Origin: Bacteroidales bacterium
GTDB taxonomy: Bacteria; Bacteroidota; Bacteroidia; Bacteroidales; P3
Reading direction: 5' to 3'
Length of the DNA stretch: 64,000 nt
Assembly: GCA_017616895.1 (NCBI GenBank)
Contig: JAFZXE010000010.1
Span: forward strand, 186,001-250,000
This document shows positions 42,036 through 50,674 of this stretch, piece by piece. Every line of letters starts with the position of its first letter. Positions within the stretch are counted from its first letter, which is position 1. The translations under genes and the position numbers were made by a program. Below the pieces are notes generated by a model. The model was not told the origin of the DNA. It was given only the letters and a program-made list of their open reading frames with translations, and made no database searches.

Positions 42036-43265
42036 TTAGAAGTATTTCTTTATGTCGGAGAGGTGGTTGAGTCTTATCAGCTGTTTTTTCTGCGGGTTGA
42101 CCAGAACGAGGCAGGGGTAGGACTTTATGCTGAAGACATCGGTGAGGCCTTTGGCGTGGTACATGTGGTCGTTCAATCCGAACCTGCTCACTACTGGCAA
42201 CAACGACTTGGTGCTTGCTGCTAGCGGGTTGACTATCATCAGTTTTATGCCGTGTTCTTTCAGCCAGGAGAGTTTCACGTCGGCTGTGTCGCCTGCCATA
42301 CGTCCCATCTCTCTGAGGCACGGCTTACAGCCGGTAAACCATAAGTCCATCAGCACCCAGCCCTTTTGCTTACGCAGCGAGGTGGTGTCTCCGCCGAAAC
42401 TTACCAGCGGATAATCGAGCAGTGCGTCTGTCAGCAACTCGTTGGTTGCCTTAAGCCGCCTTTCGCTGGGCGGAAGGTTGTCGGTGTTGTTGTGCCTTGA
42501 GTATCCGGCGTAGCGTACATCTGTGGTATCGAATATCTTCATAATCTCGGTGCAGTCGTCGTGGGTGATGGATATGGCGATGTCATAGGTGCCGAAATCC
42601 ATAGCTCCATTGTTAGCAATATCTGCAGGTTTCGCCACAATGCGCACAAGTGCCTCGGTCAGGTTGTCGTAATAATAGGTCACAACCCAGGCAAACGGAA
42701 TGTCGAATTCCTTTGTGGCTTCATTGTAGAAATGTCGCGATGTATCGATCATGTGCAACACTGTGTATTCATCGCCTTTGACAACAGTGTCGTGCATGCT
42801 GTCGAAACGGAACCAGTCGAACGACGACTGGCTTGGCAAGATTTGGTTTACCAGAGGAATGAAGTGACGCACCACATCGTGCAGGAATGTTTCTTGGTAA
42901 TAGGCATAACTGTATGAATAGGGTGTGTCGGCTTTCTTCTGACCCACCATAATCTCTTTGTTGCGGTGATTGATGCTTATAAATTCCTTTCTTCCAAAGA
43001 GCCATGCGTTATCGCCTGCTTTAGATATCACAACTTTTCCTTTCGGCATACGATAGATTACATATTCGTGCGGAGGGAAACCTTCAGCCTTGTCATTGCT
43101 GTTTTCAACGGTGATGGTGAATGTGGTGTATTTGTTCTGCAAGCAAGGGGTCAGGATGTTGTTGGTGTAGAACGACTGGGCATCACCGCTGGATTGTGCG
43201 TAAGCGCCGTAAGCCAACAGCGAGAAAATGAGGCCAGCCGAGAAGATGATTGCTTTCGATTTCAT
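42036..43265 (-). CDS. Exported thioredoxin-like (TlpA-type) protein
   Basis: This 409-residue protein has a signal peptide (MKSKAIIFSAGLIFSLLAYG AYAQ). About 270 residues of unassigned, beta-rich sequence precede a C-terminal TlpA/AhpC-type thioredoxin fold (about 290-409) with the redox site WFTGCKPC (CxxC) and later SIKSYPCLVLVNPQKKQL, where the cis-Pro is followed by Cys. It is probably a periplasmic or surface-anchored thiol oxidoreductase acting on exported proteins. It lies just upstream of the 2TM protein gene on the same strand. Confidence 0.85.
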   Translation of the reverse strand: MKSKAIIFSAGLIFSLLAYGAYAQSSGDAQSFYTNNILTPCLQNKYTTFTITVENSNDKAEGFPPHEYVIYRMPKGKVVISKAGDNAWLFGRKEFISINHRNKEIMVGQKKADTPYSYSYAYYQETFLHDVVRHFIPLVNQILPSQSSFDWFRFDSMHDTVVKGDEYTVLHMIDTSRHFYNEATKEFDIPFAWVVTYYYDNLTEALVRIVAKPADIANNGAMDFGTYDIAISITHDDCTEIMKIFDTTDVRYAGYSRHNNTDNLPPSERRLKATNELLTDALLDYPLVSFGGDTTSLRKQKGWVLMDLWFTGCKPCLREMGRMAGDTADVKLSWLKEHGIKLMIVNPLAASTKSLLPVVSRFGLNDHMYHAKGLTDVFSIKSYPCLVLVNPQKKQLIRLNHLSDIKKYF

Positions 43266-43312
43266 ATATGGGCTATGTTTGTTATGACCTGTGACTGATG
43301 AGGGCTTTGTAG

Positions 43313-43906
43313 TTATTCCACTTCTCTCGCTATGCAGCGGAAGCCGTAGGGGTGTTGCGGGGTTTCGTTGGTTTGTATCTCTGATACGTTGTCGTAGAGG
43401 CCGTAAATCTTATTGGCTTTCTTCTTGGGAGTTGGGGAGCCGGCTTCGAGCTTGGTTACTTTGGCTTTGGCGAGAGCGTTTGCATAGTTGTCTTTGTCGG
43501 GCAGGGCGAACTGGAGCGAGCGGCCGTGAGGATGGTAGTGTTTCGACTGAGCGCATTTTGCCGTCCGCCACTCGCAGAACTTCGCTATCTGCTCGCGGCT
43601 TAGCCCCACTATAGGGCGACGGCCGTAGGTTTCGCGGAGCTGCAGATATTTTTTCACGTCCTCGTAGTCTTTGCCGTACAGCGAGCGGAAGACGTTGGCG
43701 TCGGGCACTATGGCCAGGCGTTCGGGGGAGTCGGCACCATACTGCTTCGATACATCCCAGTCATATTCCAGCCATCCTTCAATGCTCATCTCGGCATAAT
43801 CCATATAGGTGTTGTCGGTGATTTTGACCATATAGGGCACTTTTTGTGCTTGAAGTGAGAGAACGCTTGCGGTCGCCAGAGTGATTAATAATAAGAGTCG
43901 TTTCAT
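43313..43906 (-). CDS. Exported SUMF1/FGE-like domain protein
   Basis: This 197-residue protein starts at 43906 (MKRLLLLITLATASVLSLQA), with 43921 as an alternative. The mature part follows the formylglycine-generating-enzyme/SUMF1-like pattern in short form: YMDYAEMSIEGWLEYD near the start, then PIVGLSREQIAKFCEWRTAK, LPDKDNYANALAKA, and the end YGLYDNVSEIQTNETPQHP YGFRCIA. In full members this fold can modify sulfatases or act as a scaffold. Here several expected active-site Cys are missing, so a structural role is likely. GldJ/GldK-type T9SS parts share this fold, but this protein is far shorter. Confidence 0.7.
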   Translation of the reverse strand: MKRLLLLITLATASVLSLQAQKVPYMVKITDNTYMDYAEMSIEGWLEYDWDVSKQYGADSPERLAIVPDANVFRSLYGKDYEDVKKYLQLRETYGRRPIVGLSREQIAKFCEWRTAKCAQSKHYHPHGRSLQFALPDKDNYANALAKAKVTKLEAGSPTPKKKANKIYGLYDNVSEIQTNETPQHPYGFRCIAREVE

Positions 43907-44482
43907 GGGGATGTTAGACAAGTGTGGGTTGTTAAGTTGTGAAATTGTTAAGATGTGAAAGTTTTTTTTGTTGTGGTTGGCTTTTGGGTTAGGACTTATA
44001 GGTCAAATGGGTCTAATAAGTCTAATAAGTCCTTGGGGTTGGTTGTGCGATTTTGAATTTTATGTGTTTTTTTTATGCTTGGAGAATATTGGGAGTTTAT
44101 TGGGAGTTAATACGGAGTTAGTACGGAGTTAGTTGGGAGTTGGGTTGTTTATGGATTCATTATTAAGGGGTTAGAGGTTGGTTGTGGATGGTAAGTGTTG
44201 ATTATTAGATGGTTGGTGTTTGGTGGTTTTCGGGTGCAAAGATACGGCGGCGGGATTGCGGTTTACGAATGATTTGGAATGTTTTTATTGACAGGATGTG
44301 GAAAGTGTTGGTTTGATGGAGGTTGTGGGTGATGGATTTTCGAGGCGTTACAGTTGTTACAGTGTTACAGTTGAAAATGATGGTCATTTTGGTCATTTGT
44401 CATTTGTCAAAATCGGTTTTCGATGTGTCATTAAGTGTCATTAGTCAATTAGTCAATAAGGATTTGCGAAACATGGCTTGTT
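43907..44482. other. Spacer with several tandem tracts, partly duplicated from 21.1-21.5 kb
   Basis: I see no gene. Tracts in order: GTCTAATAA-type words (about 43988-44032), a five-unit 11-bp array (44085-44139), GTGCAAAGATACGG (a minus-oriented TATCTTTG near 44234), GCGGTTTACGAATG (about 44260-44273), GTTACAG words (44346-44372) and TCATTTGTCATTTGTC / TTAGTCAATTAGTCAA words (about 44390-44460). The middle parts match 21161-21482 in order. Confidence 0.75.
44085..44139 (+). repeat. 11-bp tandem array, 5 units
   Basis: AATATTGGGAG, TTTATTGGGAG, TTAATACGGAG, TTAGTACGGAG and TTAGTTGGGAG are in perfect register. TTTATTGGGAG is identical to two units of the array at 21161-21281. Confidence 0.93.
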
Positions 44483-45106
44483 TTACTTGGATGATTTGTT
44501 GTAATTTTTATTTGAACCTTTTCGGATGTTGTCATATAATTCTTTGGCTTCTGGGTCCACATCTTTGAAGGTCTCGCTGGCTTTGAAGAATATCACGGCA
44601 GAGTGTTCTTCTTGGGTGTGTGTGTCGAAGGTGTAGAGTGTGCTGTCGCTGTAGCGGAAGACCATTTGGTAGTCGTCTGGAGAGGGATGGCGTCCTTTCT
44701 CATGAATAAGGTTGAATGGGTCATTTTTTGACGCCCTGAAAAATTTTACGGAGGGCAAGGTGCGGAAGTCAGGTGGAATCGGCAAGTTGTTTGCCCGATA
44801 GATGCTGTCAAGAAACATACAGCGCTGTTCGGGTGAGTCGATGTGGAAGTCATTTAGCAGTTGGCTAAAGCCGATGGAGTCCCTCGCGACGAGCACGGTG
44901 ACGTTGAGCCTCAATGTGTCGTTGATTCGGTAGCCTTTGACGAAGGAGGCGTCGATGTGCTTGTTGTCGGCGTAGTGTTTGTATAGGACGCCGACGTCGC
45001 GAGGCGGGAAGATGTCGTACCAGTAGCGCACGACAAGCACGGTGGCGACCTCCATCACGAGTATGAGCGCCACTACTGACCAGAATGTGCGTGTTTTCTT
45101 TTTCAT
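44483..45106 (-). CDS. Hypothetical single-pass membrane protein of the sigma-factor operon
   Basis: This 207-residue protein starts at 45106 (MKKKTRTFWSVVALILVMEV), giving one N-terminal membrane segment (about 9-27). The rest is likely outside the cytoplasm and mixes helix and strand (YADNKHIDASFVKGYRINDT, PIPPDFRTLPSVKFFRASKN). There is no known family. It overlaps the preceding small membrane protein gene by 4 bp, forming the third gene of an operon led by an ECF-like sigma factor. Confidence 0.65.
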   Translation of the reverse strand: MKKKTRTFWSVVALILVMEVATVLVVRYWYDIFPPRDVGVLYKHYADNKHIDASFVKGYRINDTLRLNVTVLVARDSIGFSQLLNDFHIDSPEQRCMFLDSIYRANNLPIPPDFRTLPSVKFFRASKNDPFNLIHEKGRHPSPDDYQMVFRYSDSTLYTFDTHTQEEHSAVIFFKASETFKDVDPEAKELYDNIRKGSNKNYNKSSK

Positions 45107-45414
45107 TTTCTGCAAAACATTTTGTTGATTGATGTTACTGCTGCGAATGCCGTTGTGTGACCAGATGGGCTTATGGCGCAAACGTAGTCATCGTGGGTCG
45201 GGATTGCTGAGGCTGCCGTTACAGGCACGATGGCCAGCAGACATAGTGCGACGGTCGTCATTGCTGCCATACGACGGCGGCGGTAACGACGGCAGCGGTC
45301 GGCGAGACCTACGTTGTTGACGGTGAGGAGCGCCTGCACCAGCTCGCGTTCGGAGGCGGATGGCCGCTGACTGCTGACTGTTAACTGCTGATTACTTTTA
45401 TCTTTCCGTTTCAT
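45103..45414 (-). CDS. Small membrane protein, candidate anti-sigma factor
   Basis: This 103-residue protein has a polar N-terminus (KDKSNQQLTVSSQRPSASER ELVQALLTV), a basic stretch RCRRYRRRRM (about 41-50) and one membrane helix (about 51-69, MTTVALCLLAIVPVTAASA). A cytoplasmic helical part before one TM segment, next to and overlapping a sigma factor gene, fits an anti-sigma factor, but no family motif is seen. It overlaps its neighbours by 4 bp on both sides. Confidence 0.55.
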   Translation of the reverse strand: MKRKDKSNQQLTVSSQRPSASERELVQALLTVNNVGLADRCRRYRRRRMAAMTTVALCLLAIVPVTAASAIPTHDDYVCAISPSGHTTAFAAVTSINKMFCRK

Positions 45415-45929
45415 ATTTCGTCGTTGTTTAGTCGGTTTACTATTACTGTGGCGTTTTTGAGTCGGATGTGGCCGTGACCGGCTAGTTTTCGGAGGCGTTT
45501 GAGTATGCGGTGTCGGGTGGAGATGACGGAGTCGCGCTTTACGTCGAGTGTTGTGGCGATGTCGTCGTCGCTGTAGCCGTCGGCCATAAGTTGGAAGTAC
45601 ATCCGTTCGCGCTTGGAGAGGAGTGAGGCGAGCTTTTCGATGCTTTCGCGTAGGAATTCGTTTGCCTCGTCGTCGGGTGAGATTGCGTCCATGTGGTCTT
45701 CGAAGGGCAGAAACTGTGTGGATTGAGCGTTACGCTTGTGGCGGCTCCATGTGTCGCGGCAACGCCACATGACGAAGTTCTTGCGATGCAACAATGTGGA
45801 GCCTTGGCGCAGGGAGTCGAAATGGGAGAAGATGTTGATGTAGGCCTCGCCCACAAGCTCACGGCACAGCGCCTCGTCGCCTTTGGTTCGGGCGGCGAAG
45901 AAACGCTCGATGTAGTCGCGGTGGGACAT
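45411..45929 (-). CDS. ECF-like RNA polymerase sigma factor
   Basis: This 172-residue protein has a region-2-like part (RDYIERFFAARTKGDEALCR, EAYINIFSHFDSLRQGST) and a clear region-4-like helix-turn-helix (LLSKRERMYFQLMADGYSDD DIATTLDVKRDSVISTRHRI LKRLRK, about 103-148). It most likely directs RNA polymerase to a few promoters, perhaps those of the surrounding exported-protein island. It is followed by two membrane protein genes with 4-bp overlaps (sigma, candidate anti-sigma, effector). Region 2 is divergent, so a LuxR/RpoE hybrid-type regulator is possible. Confidence 0.8.
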   Translation of the reverse strand: MSHRDYIERFFAARTKGDEALCRELVGEAYINIFSHFDSLRQGSTLLHRKNFVMWRCRDTWSRHKRNAQSTQFLPFEDHMDAISPDDEANEFLRESIEKLASLLSKRERMYFQLMADGYSDDDIATTLDVKRDSVISTRHRILKRLRKLAGHGHIRLKNATVIVNRLNNDEI

Positions 45930-46079
45930 GATAAGTTTTACGAACTCATCGTGGTTCGCGTCGGGGGAGAGGTTATTGTTAGATTGTGTGATTGTGTTAA
46001 TGTTTTATGTTGATAGGGTGATGGGTTATAGGTTGATATGATCTCCGTTGATGGGTTGGTGGGGTGAAGTTGGTGGTTG

Positions 46080-46823
46080 TTACTTCTTGTTGCCGGACTT
46101 GACGGGACGGATGGATTGTCCGTTATAACGGCACATCTGGTGCGTATAACCGGTACCATTCGAACCCCAATCAAACTCAAAGTCATAGGCGAAGGTGTTG
46201 CCACTTAATTCAAGATCTGATGCCCAATAAAAGCCGACATGGCCTTCCCAGTTGAGCGTATCATAATCGCTATATCCAGCTGCAGGCAGGAAGATGACGT
46301 TACCATTATCGGCGGTGAATTTCACCCCATGAACGTTATTCATCGTCGTGCACTCGCGGGTGGTGTTTGCAAGCAACTCACGCCACTCGCTCTCGGTAGG
46401 GATTCTTGCACCGTTGGCAAGAATGACAGTAGCAGCGTCATCCTCTGGCTCAAGCGTTGTGAGATTATCAACAGGTCCCCAGTAATCTTTGCTGTTGTAT
46501 TTGGACAGGATCTCGGCGTTGCCGTTCGAGTCAACTGTTGCGTATCTATATGTGGCCCAGGTGTATTCACTTTTTGGCTCAATCTCTCCCCAGGCATAGT
46601 AGTCGCCGTACTCTTCGGGGGCGTTGGCACCTAGGTTGCAGCTGTACCACAGCAGGCCGCTGGGCAGGCCGAGGTCAACCCATTCGCCAGGGCCGGTGGG
46701 TGTGTCCTGCGAGATGGAATCGTTGTCGCCGGGGGTGGTGAGTTCGATGTCGTTACGCTCGCACGAGGCGAACACTAAAGCCATAATCGCGACTGCCGCG
46801 AAGTATAAGATGGTTCTTTTCAT
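46080..46823 (-). CDS. FISUMP-like lipoprotein (paralogue of 40092-40784)
   Basis: This 247-residue protein has the leader MKRTILYFAAVAIMALVFASC with a lipidated Cys, an Asp/Ser/Thr linker, then WVDLGLPSGLLWYSCNLGA, PEEYGDYYAWGEIEPKSEY, LEPEDDAATVILANGARIPT ESEWRELL and the end GQSIRPVKSG. The order and spacing of the motifs match the paralogue 6 kb away. It is probably surface-exposed. Upstream lies a minus-oriented TATTTTTG (46978-46985) that may be its -7 element, and the spacer between is a 31-bp tandem duplication. Confidence 0.75.
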   Translation of the reverse strand: MKRTILYFAAVAIMALVFASCERNDIELTTPGDNDSISQDTPTGPGEWVDLGLPSGLLWYSCNLGANAPEEYGDYYAWGEIEPKSEYTWATYRYATVDSNGNAEILSKYNSKDYWGPVDNLTTLEPEDDAATVILANGARIPTESEWRELLANTTRECTTMNNVHGVKFTADNGNVIFLPAAGYSDYDTLNWEGHVGFYWASDLELSGNTFAYDFEFDWGSNGTGYTHQMCRYNGQSIRPVKSGNKK

Positions 46824-47418
46824 AACTGTATGTTTTTTTGTGGATATGTTTTATGTGGATATGTTGATATGTGGATATGCTGATAGGTTTTATGTTGATA
46901 TGTGGATATGTTGATAGGTTTTATGTTTATAGGTTGAAGTCGGTGGTTGGATTTTTTTGTGGTTATATAGTTGGTTGCAAAAATAGACAAAAACCGTCAT
47001 CGATATATAATATATAGACGCAAAGGGGGTAAAAAATTGACAATGGGGGTAAAATTTTAACATTTTTTTTCGGGGGAGATTTGGGACTGGAGGGAGATAT
47101 TATTGATTATCAGTTAGTTTTGTAGAGTAAGGGATTTTGAAGAAAATTTGAAGAAATAGGAAATTCTAAGTAGATCCAGGATAATCGAGATGAACTAGAT
47201 GATTTAGAGGGGGATAGATATTTTGTTGGTGGGGGGGGGATAGGATATCTGGATGTCCTAGTGGGTTCTAGTTATTAGGTTGGGGATTGCTGCGATGGCA
47301 TCGCAGGGAATGGAAGTAAGGTGATGTGAGAAAACCGAATGAAAGGTTTTCAACAGGGCAGCGGTTTAAGAATACGGGAGAGATTTCCCGTGCTAACTGT
47401 GTTAAATTGAAGCAATAC
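46824..47418. other. Spacer with 8-bp-rhythm tandem tract and short repeats
   Basis: No gene is seen. It holds a GATATG/GATAGG tract (about 46840-46935), a minus-oriented TATTTTTG (46978-46985), GGGGGTAAAA twice (about 47025-47055) and a loose AGAT/CTAG tract at about 47160-47290. A G run lies at about 47232-47241. Confidence 0.7.
46864..46925. repeat. 31-bp tandem duplication within a GATATG tract
   Basis: Two 31-bp copies (46864-46894 and 46895-46925) differ by one base (C at 46880, T at 46911). Each is built from 8-mers TTGATATG, TGGATATG and (C/T)TGATAGG plus a 7-mer TTTTATG, so a short-word array has been duplicated as a block. Confidence 0.9.
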
Positions 47419-49212
47419 TTACTCGTCGCTGGATTCGGAGATGAAGCGGCGGTAGGCGGAGAAGGTGTTGGCTCGGGAGAGGAAGCCTACGTAGCGGTCG
47501 TGGTCATCGACAACGATGAGGTTGTAACGGTTGGACATCTGGAACTTCTCCACTACATCCTGCGGTGAGTCGCTGAGATGGACGACATCGAGGTCGGAAT
47601 AGGGCTGCATGAGCTCGGTGACTTCGTAGCGGTTGTAGAGCTCGGGAGAGAAGATAATCTTTCTCACGTCGTCGAGGACTATGATGCCGACGAACTTGTC
47701 GTCGGGGTCGAGGACTGGGAAGAGGTTCCGCTTGGAGTATTTGATGGCTTCGACGAGGTCGCCGAGGGTGTCGCCTATGCGTACGATGACGAAGTTGGTC
47801 TCGATGAGTTCGCGCATGTTGATGAGCTGCCAGGCGGAGGCGTCTTTGTCGTGGGTGAGGAGGTCGCCGTGCTTGGCGAGGTCGCGTGCGTAGATGGAGT
47901 GCTTCTCGAAGGGGTTGACGCAGATGTAGGTGACGGCGGAGGTGAGCAGGAGCGGCAGCATGAGCTCCCAGGAGCCTGTGATTTCGGCGATGAGAAAGGT
48001 GGACATGAGCGGGGCCTGCATCACTCCGGTCATGACGGCCGCCATGCCTATAAGGGCGAAGGTGGAGGCGGAGAGGCCGTCGAAGCCGGCGACGCCGATG
48101 AGCATATAGGCGAAATAGCCGGTGAGACCGCCCATGATGAGCGATGGTCCGAAGGTGCCTCCGACACCGCCGGAGCCGATGGTGACGGCTGTGGCGACGG
48201 CTTTGAGGAGTATGAGGAGGAGGAGGTAGGCAATGACGATGAGCGACCAGTGACCAGTGACCAGTGGGGAGTCGGGAGATATCAGCGGCTCGAAGATGCT
48301 GTTCTGGAAGAGGGTCTCGACGCTGCCGTTGAGCAGCTCGGTGAGCGAAGCATAGCCTTCGCCGAAGAGTGGAGGGAAGAGGAATATCATGAGGCCCAGG
48401 AGCAGGCCGCCGATGACGTAGCGGGTGGTCTTGGACTTCAGGGTCGCCATCCATTTCTCGACGCTGCCAGTCACCCGCAGGAAATAGACGGAGGACATGG
48501 CGCAGATGATGCCGAGGATGAGGTAGTAGGGTATCTGTCCGACTTGGAAGGCGTCCTCGACCTGGAAGGAGAACTGGACGCCGCTGCCCATGAGGAAGTA
48601 GGCGACCGAGGAGGCGCTGAGGGCGGAGAGCAGCAGGGGTATGGCGGCAGTCTTGGTGAGGTCGAACATGAAGACTTCGACGACGAACAGCACACCTGCG
48701 ATGGGTGCTTTGAAGATGCCGGCTATGGCGCCTGCGGCTCCGCAGCCGAGGAGGAGCCGGATGCTCTTGGTTTCGAGTCGGCAGAGACGTCCGATGTTGG
48801 AACCGATGGCGCTGCCGGTGGAGGCGATGGGTGCCTCGAGTCCGACGCTGCCGCCGAAGGCGACGGTGAGGGTGGAGGCGATAAGGGAGGTATAGGTGTT
48901 GCGCGCGGGAAGGATGGAGCCTTTGCGCGAGATGGAATAGAGCACCTCGGGGAGGCCGTGTCCTATCTGTCCTTTGACGACGTATTTGACGAAAAGGATG
49001 GTGAGCAGGATGCCGACGGCGGGGTAGAGAAGCATGAGGATATTGCCGCCGAGGACGGTTGACCAACCTATCTTCAGGAGCCCTTTGTTGACGACGTGGA
49101 CGATGGTTTTCAGCGCCACAGCCGCCAAACCGGAGCACAAGCCAACCACAATGCTCAGAAGGAGCACCTTGACATGTTCGTTGGGATTATATTTAGTTTT
49201 TAGTTTATTCAC
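47419..49212 (-). CDS. ClC-type chloride channel or H+/Cl- exchanger with CBS domains
   Basis: This 597-residue protein has about 10-12 membrane helices (residues 14 to about 440) and two CBS domains at the C-terminus (about 465-590, LFPVLDPDDKFVGIIVLDDV and YNLIVVDDHDRYVGFLSR). The selectivity-filter motif is GSVGLEAP at 121-128 with the gating Glu at 126, and GSGGVGGTFGPSLIMGG is further on. It moves chloride or related anions across the inner membrane, and the CBS pair may bind nucleotides. Residues about 312-323 (SPDSPLVTGHWS) form an extra loop encoded by a GACCAGT heptamer array. The gene stands alone. Confidence 0.92.
   Translation of the reverse strand: MNKLKTKYNPNEHVKVLLLSIVVGLCSGLAAVALKTIVHVVNKGLLKIGWSTVLGGNILMLLYPAVGILLTILFVKYVVKGQIGHGLPEVLYSISRKGSILPARNTYTSLIASTLTVAFGGSVGLEAPIASTGSAIGSNIGRLCRLETKSIRLLLGCGAAGAIAGIFKAPIAGVLFVVEVFMFDLTKTAAIPLLLSALSASSVAYFLMGSGVQFSFQVEDAFQVGQIPYYLILGIICAMSSVYFLRVTGSVEKWMATLKSKTTRYVIGGLLLGLMIFLFPPLFGEGYASLTELLNGSVETLFQNSIFEPLISPDSPLVTGHWSLIVIAYLLLLILLKAVATAVTIGSGGVGGTFGPSLIMGGLTGYFAYMLIGVAGFDGLSASTFALIGMAAVMTGVMQAPLMSTFLIAEITGSWELMLPLLLTSAVTYICVNPFEKHSIYARDLAKHGDLLTHDKDASAWQLINMRELIETNFVIVRIGDTLGDLVEAIKYSKRNLFPVLDPDDKFVGIIVLDDVRKIIFSPELYNRYEVTELMQPYSDLDVVHLSDSPQDVVEKFQMSNRYNLIVVDDHDRYVGFLSRANTFSAYRRFISESSDE
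48245..48265. repeat. GACCAGT x3 heptamer array inside the ClC gene
   Basis: Three perfect tandem copies of GACCAGT sit in frame within the ClC coding sequence (minus frame ...LVTGHWS...). The same word occurs in the spacer at 7027-7047. 21 bp is a multiple of three, so the reading frame is kept. Confidence 0.93.
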
Positions 49213-49345
49213 TTAATTTAATTTATTTCAGCGGTGTTCATGGCCTTCGGCACAAAGTTCAAAAATCGATCTTGTGTTGGGGGTGCAAATTTACACATTC
49301 TTTGCAATAAACATAGCTTTTTATCGTTTTTTTCTTGACCAAGAT

Positions 49346-50656
49346 ATGAGTAATATGCCAATACACAGATACGTCCCGTCGTTTTTTCTTTTCCTTTTGC
49401 TGATGGCTGGCAGCCGGCTCGGCGCACAGATGACTGTCGATTCGCGCTTGCTGAGGGACGACTATCTGCTGAAAGGTTCGGTGAAATCGGTGACCGAAGC
49501 CCATTGGGATGCCGACGGCAACTTCATAGGCCGCCAGAATAACCTCTTCTCCCGCACGGGCAAGGTGTTGGAGGAGATAGTCTATTACGGCGAGGGTGAA
49601 CAGGACATCGAGTCGATGAAACTGTATGACTACAATGCCGACGGCACCGTGGCAGCCTTCTACCACTATGCAAGGGGAGGTGAGAACTATGCCGTGATGG
49701 AACGGTTCGCACACTGGATTGCTTTCTACGACAAGCAAAACCGGCTGTTGCGCAAGACCACTTTCGACTTCCAGCCGAAGGCGGACAAATACGGCACCCA
49801 GATATGGACGCGCTCGAGAGAGGAACTCTTCGTGCCGCGCGACGGGAAGAACGACACCATATACACCTTCAACAAGAAAACGGGCCGCACGGTGACGATG
49901 AGGTACGACATAAAAGATCAGGATGCGCCCACAGAGGGCCATGCGACCTATACATATACAGCCAAGGGCGACACCGCCTCAATCGTCTATGACGATCCCA
50001 CGGGCAGCAAGCCGCTGCGCAGGGACTATGACTACAAATATGTGAGCACCAGGCAGAAGGCGGCAGGCGTGCAGGAGGGCGGCGGACAAGGACGTGCCAT
50101 ATCGCCTGTGTTGCAGAAACGCCAGCAGGAGGCCGAGAAGAAGACAAAGAAAGAGGGAAAGACTGCCGACACGCTGCGTCTGGAGCAGAAGACGGTCACC
50201 ACGCGATATAAGGAAGACAATCGAGTGGTGGTGCGCACAGAGCGCTATGACGACAGTTCGAAGCTGGTGAACCTGAACATCACCGAGACCGCCGACGGAG
50301 GGAAGAAACAGGTGGTGGAGTACCGCTACAACGCAAAATACCAGCTCTTCGAGATGGAGACAACCAGATATATCGGGACGGATATGGTATATCAGATGAA
50401 AGACCGCTTCACATACGACCGCAACGGCAACCCGGCATCGCGCAACCGTAGCGGATTGTCGCTCACGCGTCCAGCGGTGTGGAAGTTCTACTACCGCGAC
50501 TTTGACAAAGAGAAGAACTGGACGTCGCGCACCTACGAAGGACCGGCGACAGAGTCGGTATCGACAGCGCTAAGTCAGCAGGGCAACACCATAGAGAAGA
50601 TAACATACGAGGGCTCCGCCAAAGAGACGGACACCCGAGTGATAAAATATTATTAA
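49346..50656 (+). CDS. Exported Tyr-rich repeat protein
   Basis: This 436-residue protein starts at 49346 (MSNMPIHRYVPSFFLFLLLM AGSRLGAQ), which gives a signal peptide; the earlier in-frame TTG would add spacer sequence. The mature part is a series of 20-25-residue strand pairs with Tyr and DxxG turns (VTEAHWDADGNFIGRQNNLF, SMKLYDYNADGTVAAFYHYA, HWIAFYDKQNRLLRKTTFDF, KDRFTYDRNGNPASRN), resembling RHS/YD-like or toxin_RHS core repeats without a toxin end. A charged segment (about 255-290, KRQQEAEKKTKKEGK) interrupts them. It is probably on the surface or in the periplasm. M28 peptidase follows after 18 bp. Confidence 0.7.
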   Translation: MSNMPIHRYVPSFFLFLLLMAGSRLGAQMTVDSRLLRDDYLLKGSVKSVTEAHWDADGNFIGRQNNLFSRTGKVLEEIVYYGEGEQDIESMKLYDYNADGTVAAFYHYARGGENYAVMERFAHWIAFYDKQNRLLRKTTFDFQPKADKYGTQIWTRSREELFVPRDGKNDTIYTFNKKTGRTVTMRYDIKDQDAPTEGHATYTYTAKGDTASIVYDDPTGSKPLRRDYDYKYVSTRQKAAGVQEGGGQGRAISPVLQKRQQEAEKKTKKEGKTADTLRLEQKTVTTRYKEDNRVVVRTERYDDSSKLVNLNITETADGGKKQVVEYRYNAKYQLFEMETTRYIGTDMVYQMKDRFTYDRNGNPASRNRSGLSLTRPAVWKFYYRDFDKEKNWTSRTYEGPATESVSTALSQQGNTIEKITYEGSAKETDTRVIKYY

Positions 50657-50674
50657 GCGAAAATTCCAATCAAT

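Noticed and set aside
47504-49138. Long open frames antisense or out of frame to the ClC gene (494 and 544 residues)
   Set aside because: They are low-complexity (His/Arg- or Asp/Glu-rich) shadows of a gene with strong motifs and CBS domains; the codon pattern follows the ClC frame.
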